Source of the DNA: Bombella favorum
GTDB taxonomy: Bacteria > Pseudomonadota > Alphaproteobacteria > Acetobacterales > Acetobacteraceae
Direction: 5' to 3'
Assembly: GCF_014048475.1 (NCBI RefSeq)
Contig: NZ_NWUS01000002.1
Location: 310,001 to 374,000 of the forward strand
DNA: 64,000 bases
The notes under the pieces were generated by a model. That model made no database searches. It had not been told where the DNA came from and saw only the letters and a program-made list of their open reading frames with translations. Shown piece by piece: positions 63,962 to 64,000 of the stretch. Both the position numbers and the translations under genes were made by a program. Numbering within the stretch: the first letter of the stretch is position 1; the number at the start of each line of letters is the position of its first letter.

Positions 63962-64000
63962 GGCTGCAACGTGCCTCCCACAGCTTTCATTGTCTGGAAA

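Noticed and set aside
1-64000. insertion sequences, CRISPR arrays, prophage, rRNA
   Set aside because: No transposase, regular direct repeats, integrase or rRNA sequence seen in the window.

Overview
The window reads as a chromosomal segment of an alphaproteobacterium, most likely family Acetobacteraceae. It is moderately GC-rich by eye (apart from one small AT-rich patch), densely coded, and free of insertion sequences, CRISPR arrays and rRNA. The evidence is gene order: dusB-ntrC-ntrY-ntrX-hfq-hflX, FYDLN-protein/aroA-cmk-rpsA, chvI-chvG-rapZ, thrS-infC and dnaX-ybaB-recR are alphaproteobacterial blocks. Several known neighbours are missing from these blocks (ntrB, hprK and PTS genes, the FUSC pump), which suggests a streamlined genome such as those of sugar-adapted or insect-associated acetic acid bacteria. 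The family-level guess is inference; the gene calls are mostly direct.

Layout. 1-5.4 kb: a truncated J-domain co-chaperone and its small partner, a putative glycosyltransferase, and a tripartite efflux operon (aaeX-like, aaeA-like, NodT-type outer-membrane lipoprotein) without its pump. 5.7-9.1 kb: an orphan PotD-like binding protein, a YcgN-type cysteine-cluster protein, a YgjP-type metalloprotease, tRNA-Leu and a Sel1 protein. 9.1-15.3 kb: ilvE, rplM-rpsI, an unknown membrane-anchored protein, tRNA-His and a SulP transporter. 15.3-23 kb: the Ntr block, with hflX, hfq, ntrX, ntrY, a drastically shortened ntrC and dusB. 23-29 kb: pyrD, a glycosyltransferase and two tandem sugar/H+ symporters. 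29-33.3 kb: zur, rapZ, chvG and chvI. 33.7-38.2 kb: grpE, a GT9 enzyme, thrS and infC. 38.2-42.9 kb: a methionine cluster with metF and an ArsR-methyltransferase regulator on the minus strand, divergent from metE. 42.9-47.3 kb: an AT-rich zinc-ribbon gene, an MliC-like lipoprotein, a membrane protein and a double M16 protease. 47.3-54.8 kb: three translationally linked, multi-domain glycosyltransferases. 55-64 kb: rpsA, cmk, aroA, an FYDLN-type acidic zinc protein, a chorismate-lyase-like exported protein, an SDR with an altered active site, recR, ybaB and dnaX.

How the parts work together. ChvG/ChvI (envelope/acid signalling) and NtrY/NtrX with Hfq are the main regulators visible. The Ntr branch seems to have kept NtrYX and lost NtrB, leaving only the DNA-binding end of NtrC. 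The methionine genes are probably controlled by the ArsR-methyltransferase through a perfect palindrome in its own promoter. The glycosyltransferase trio probably builds a surface glycan or decorates a surface protein and is the best candidate for an undescribed pathway. The other notable points are a likely AUA start for infC, the SDR catalytic Lys-to-Arg change, the AT-rich zinc-ribbon gene, and the efflux operon without its pump.
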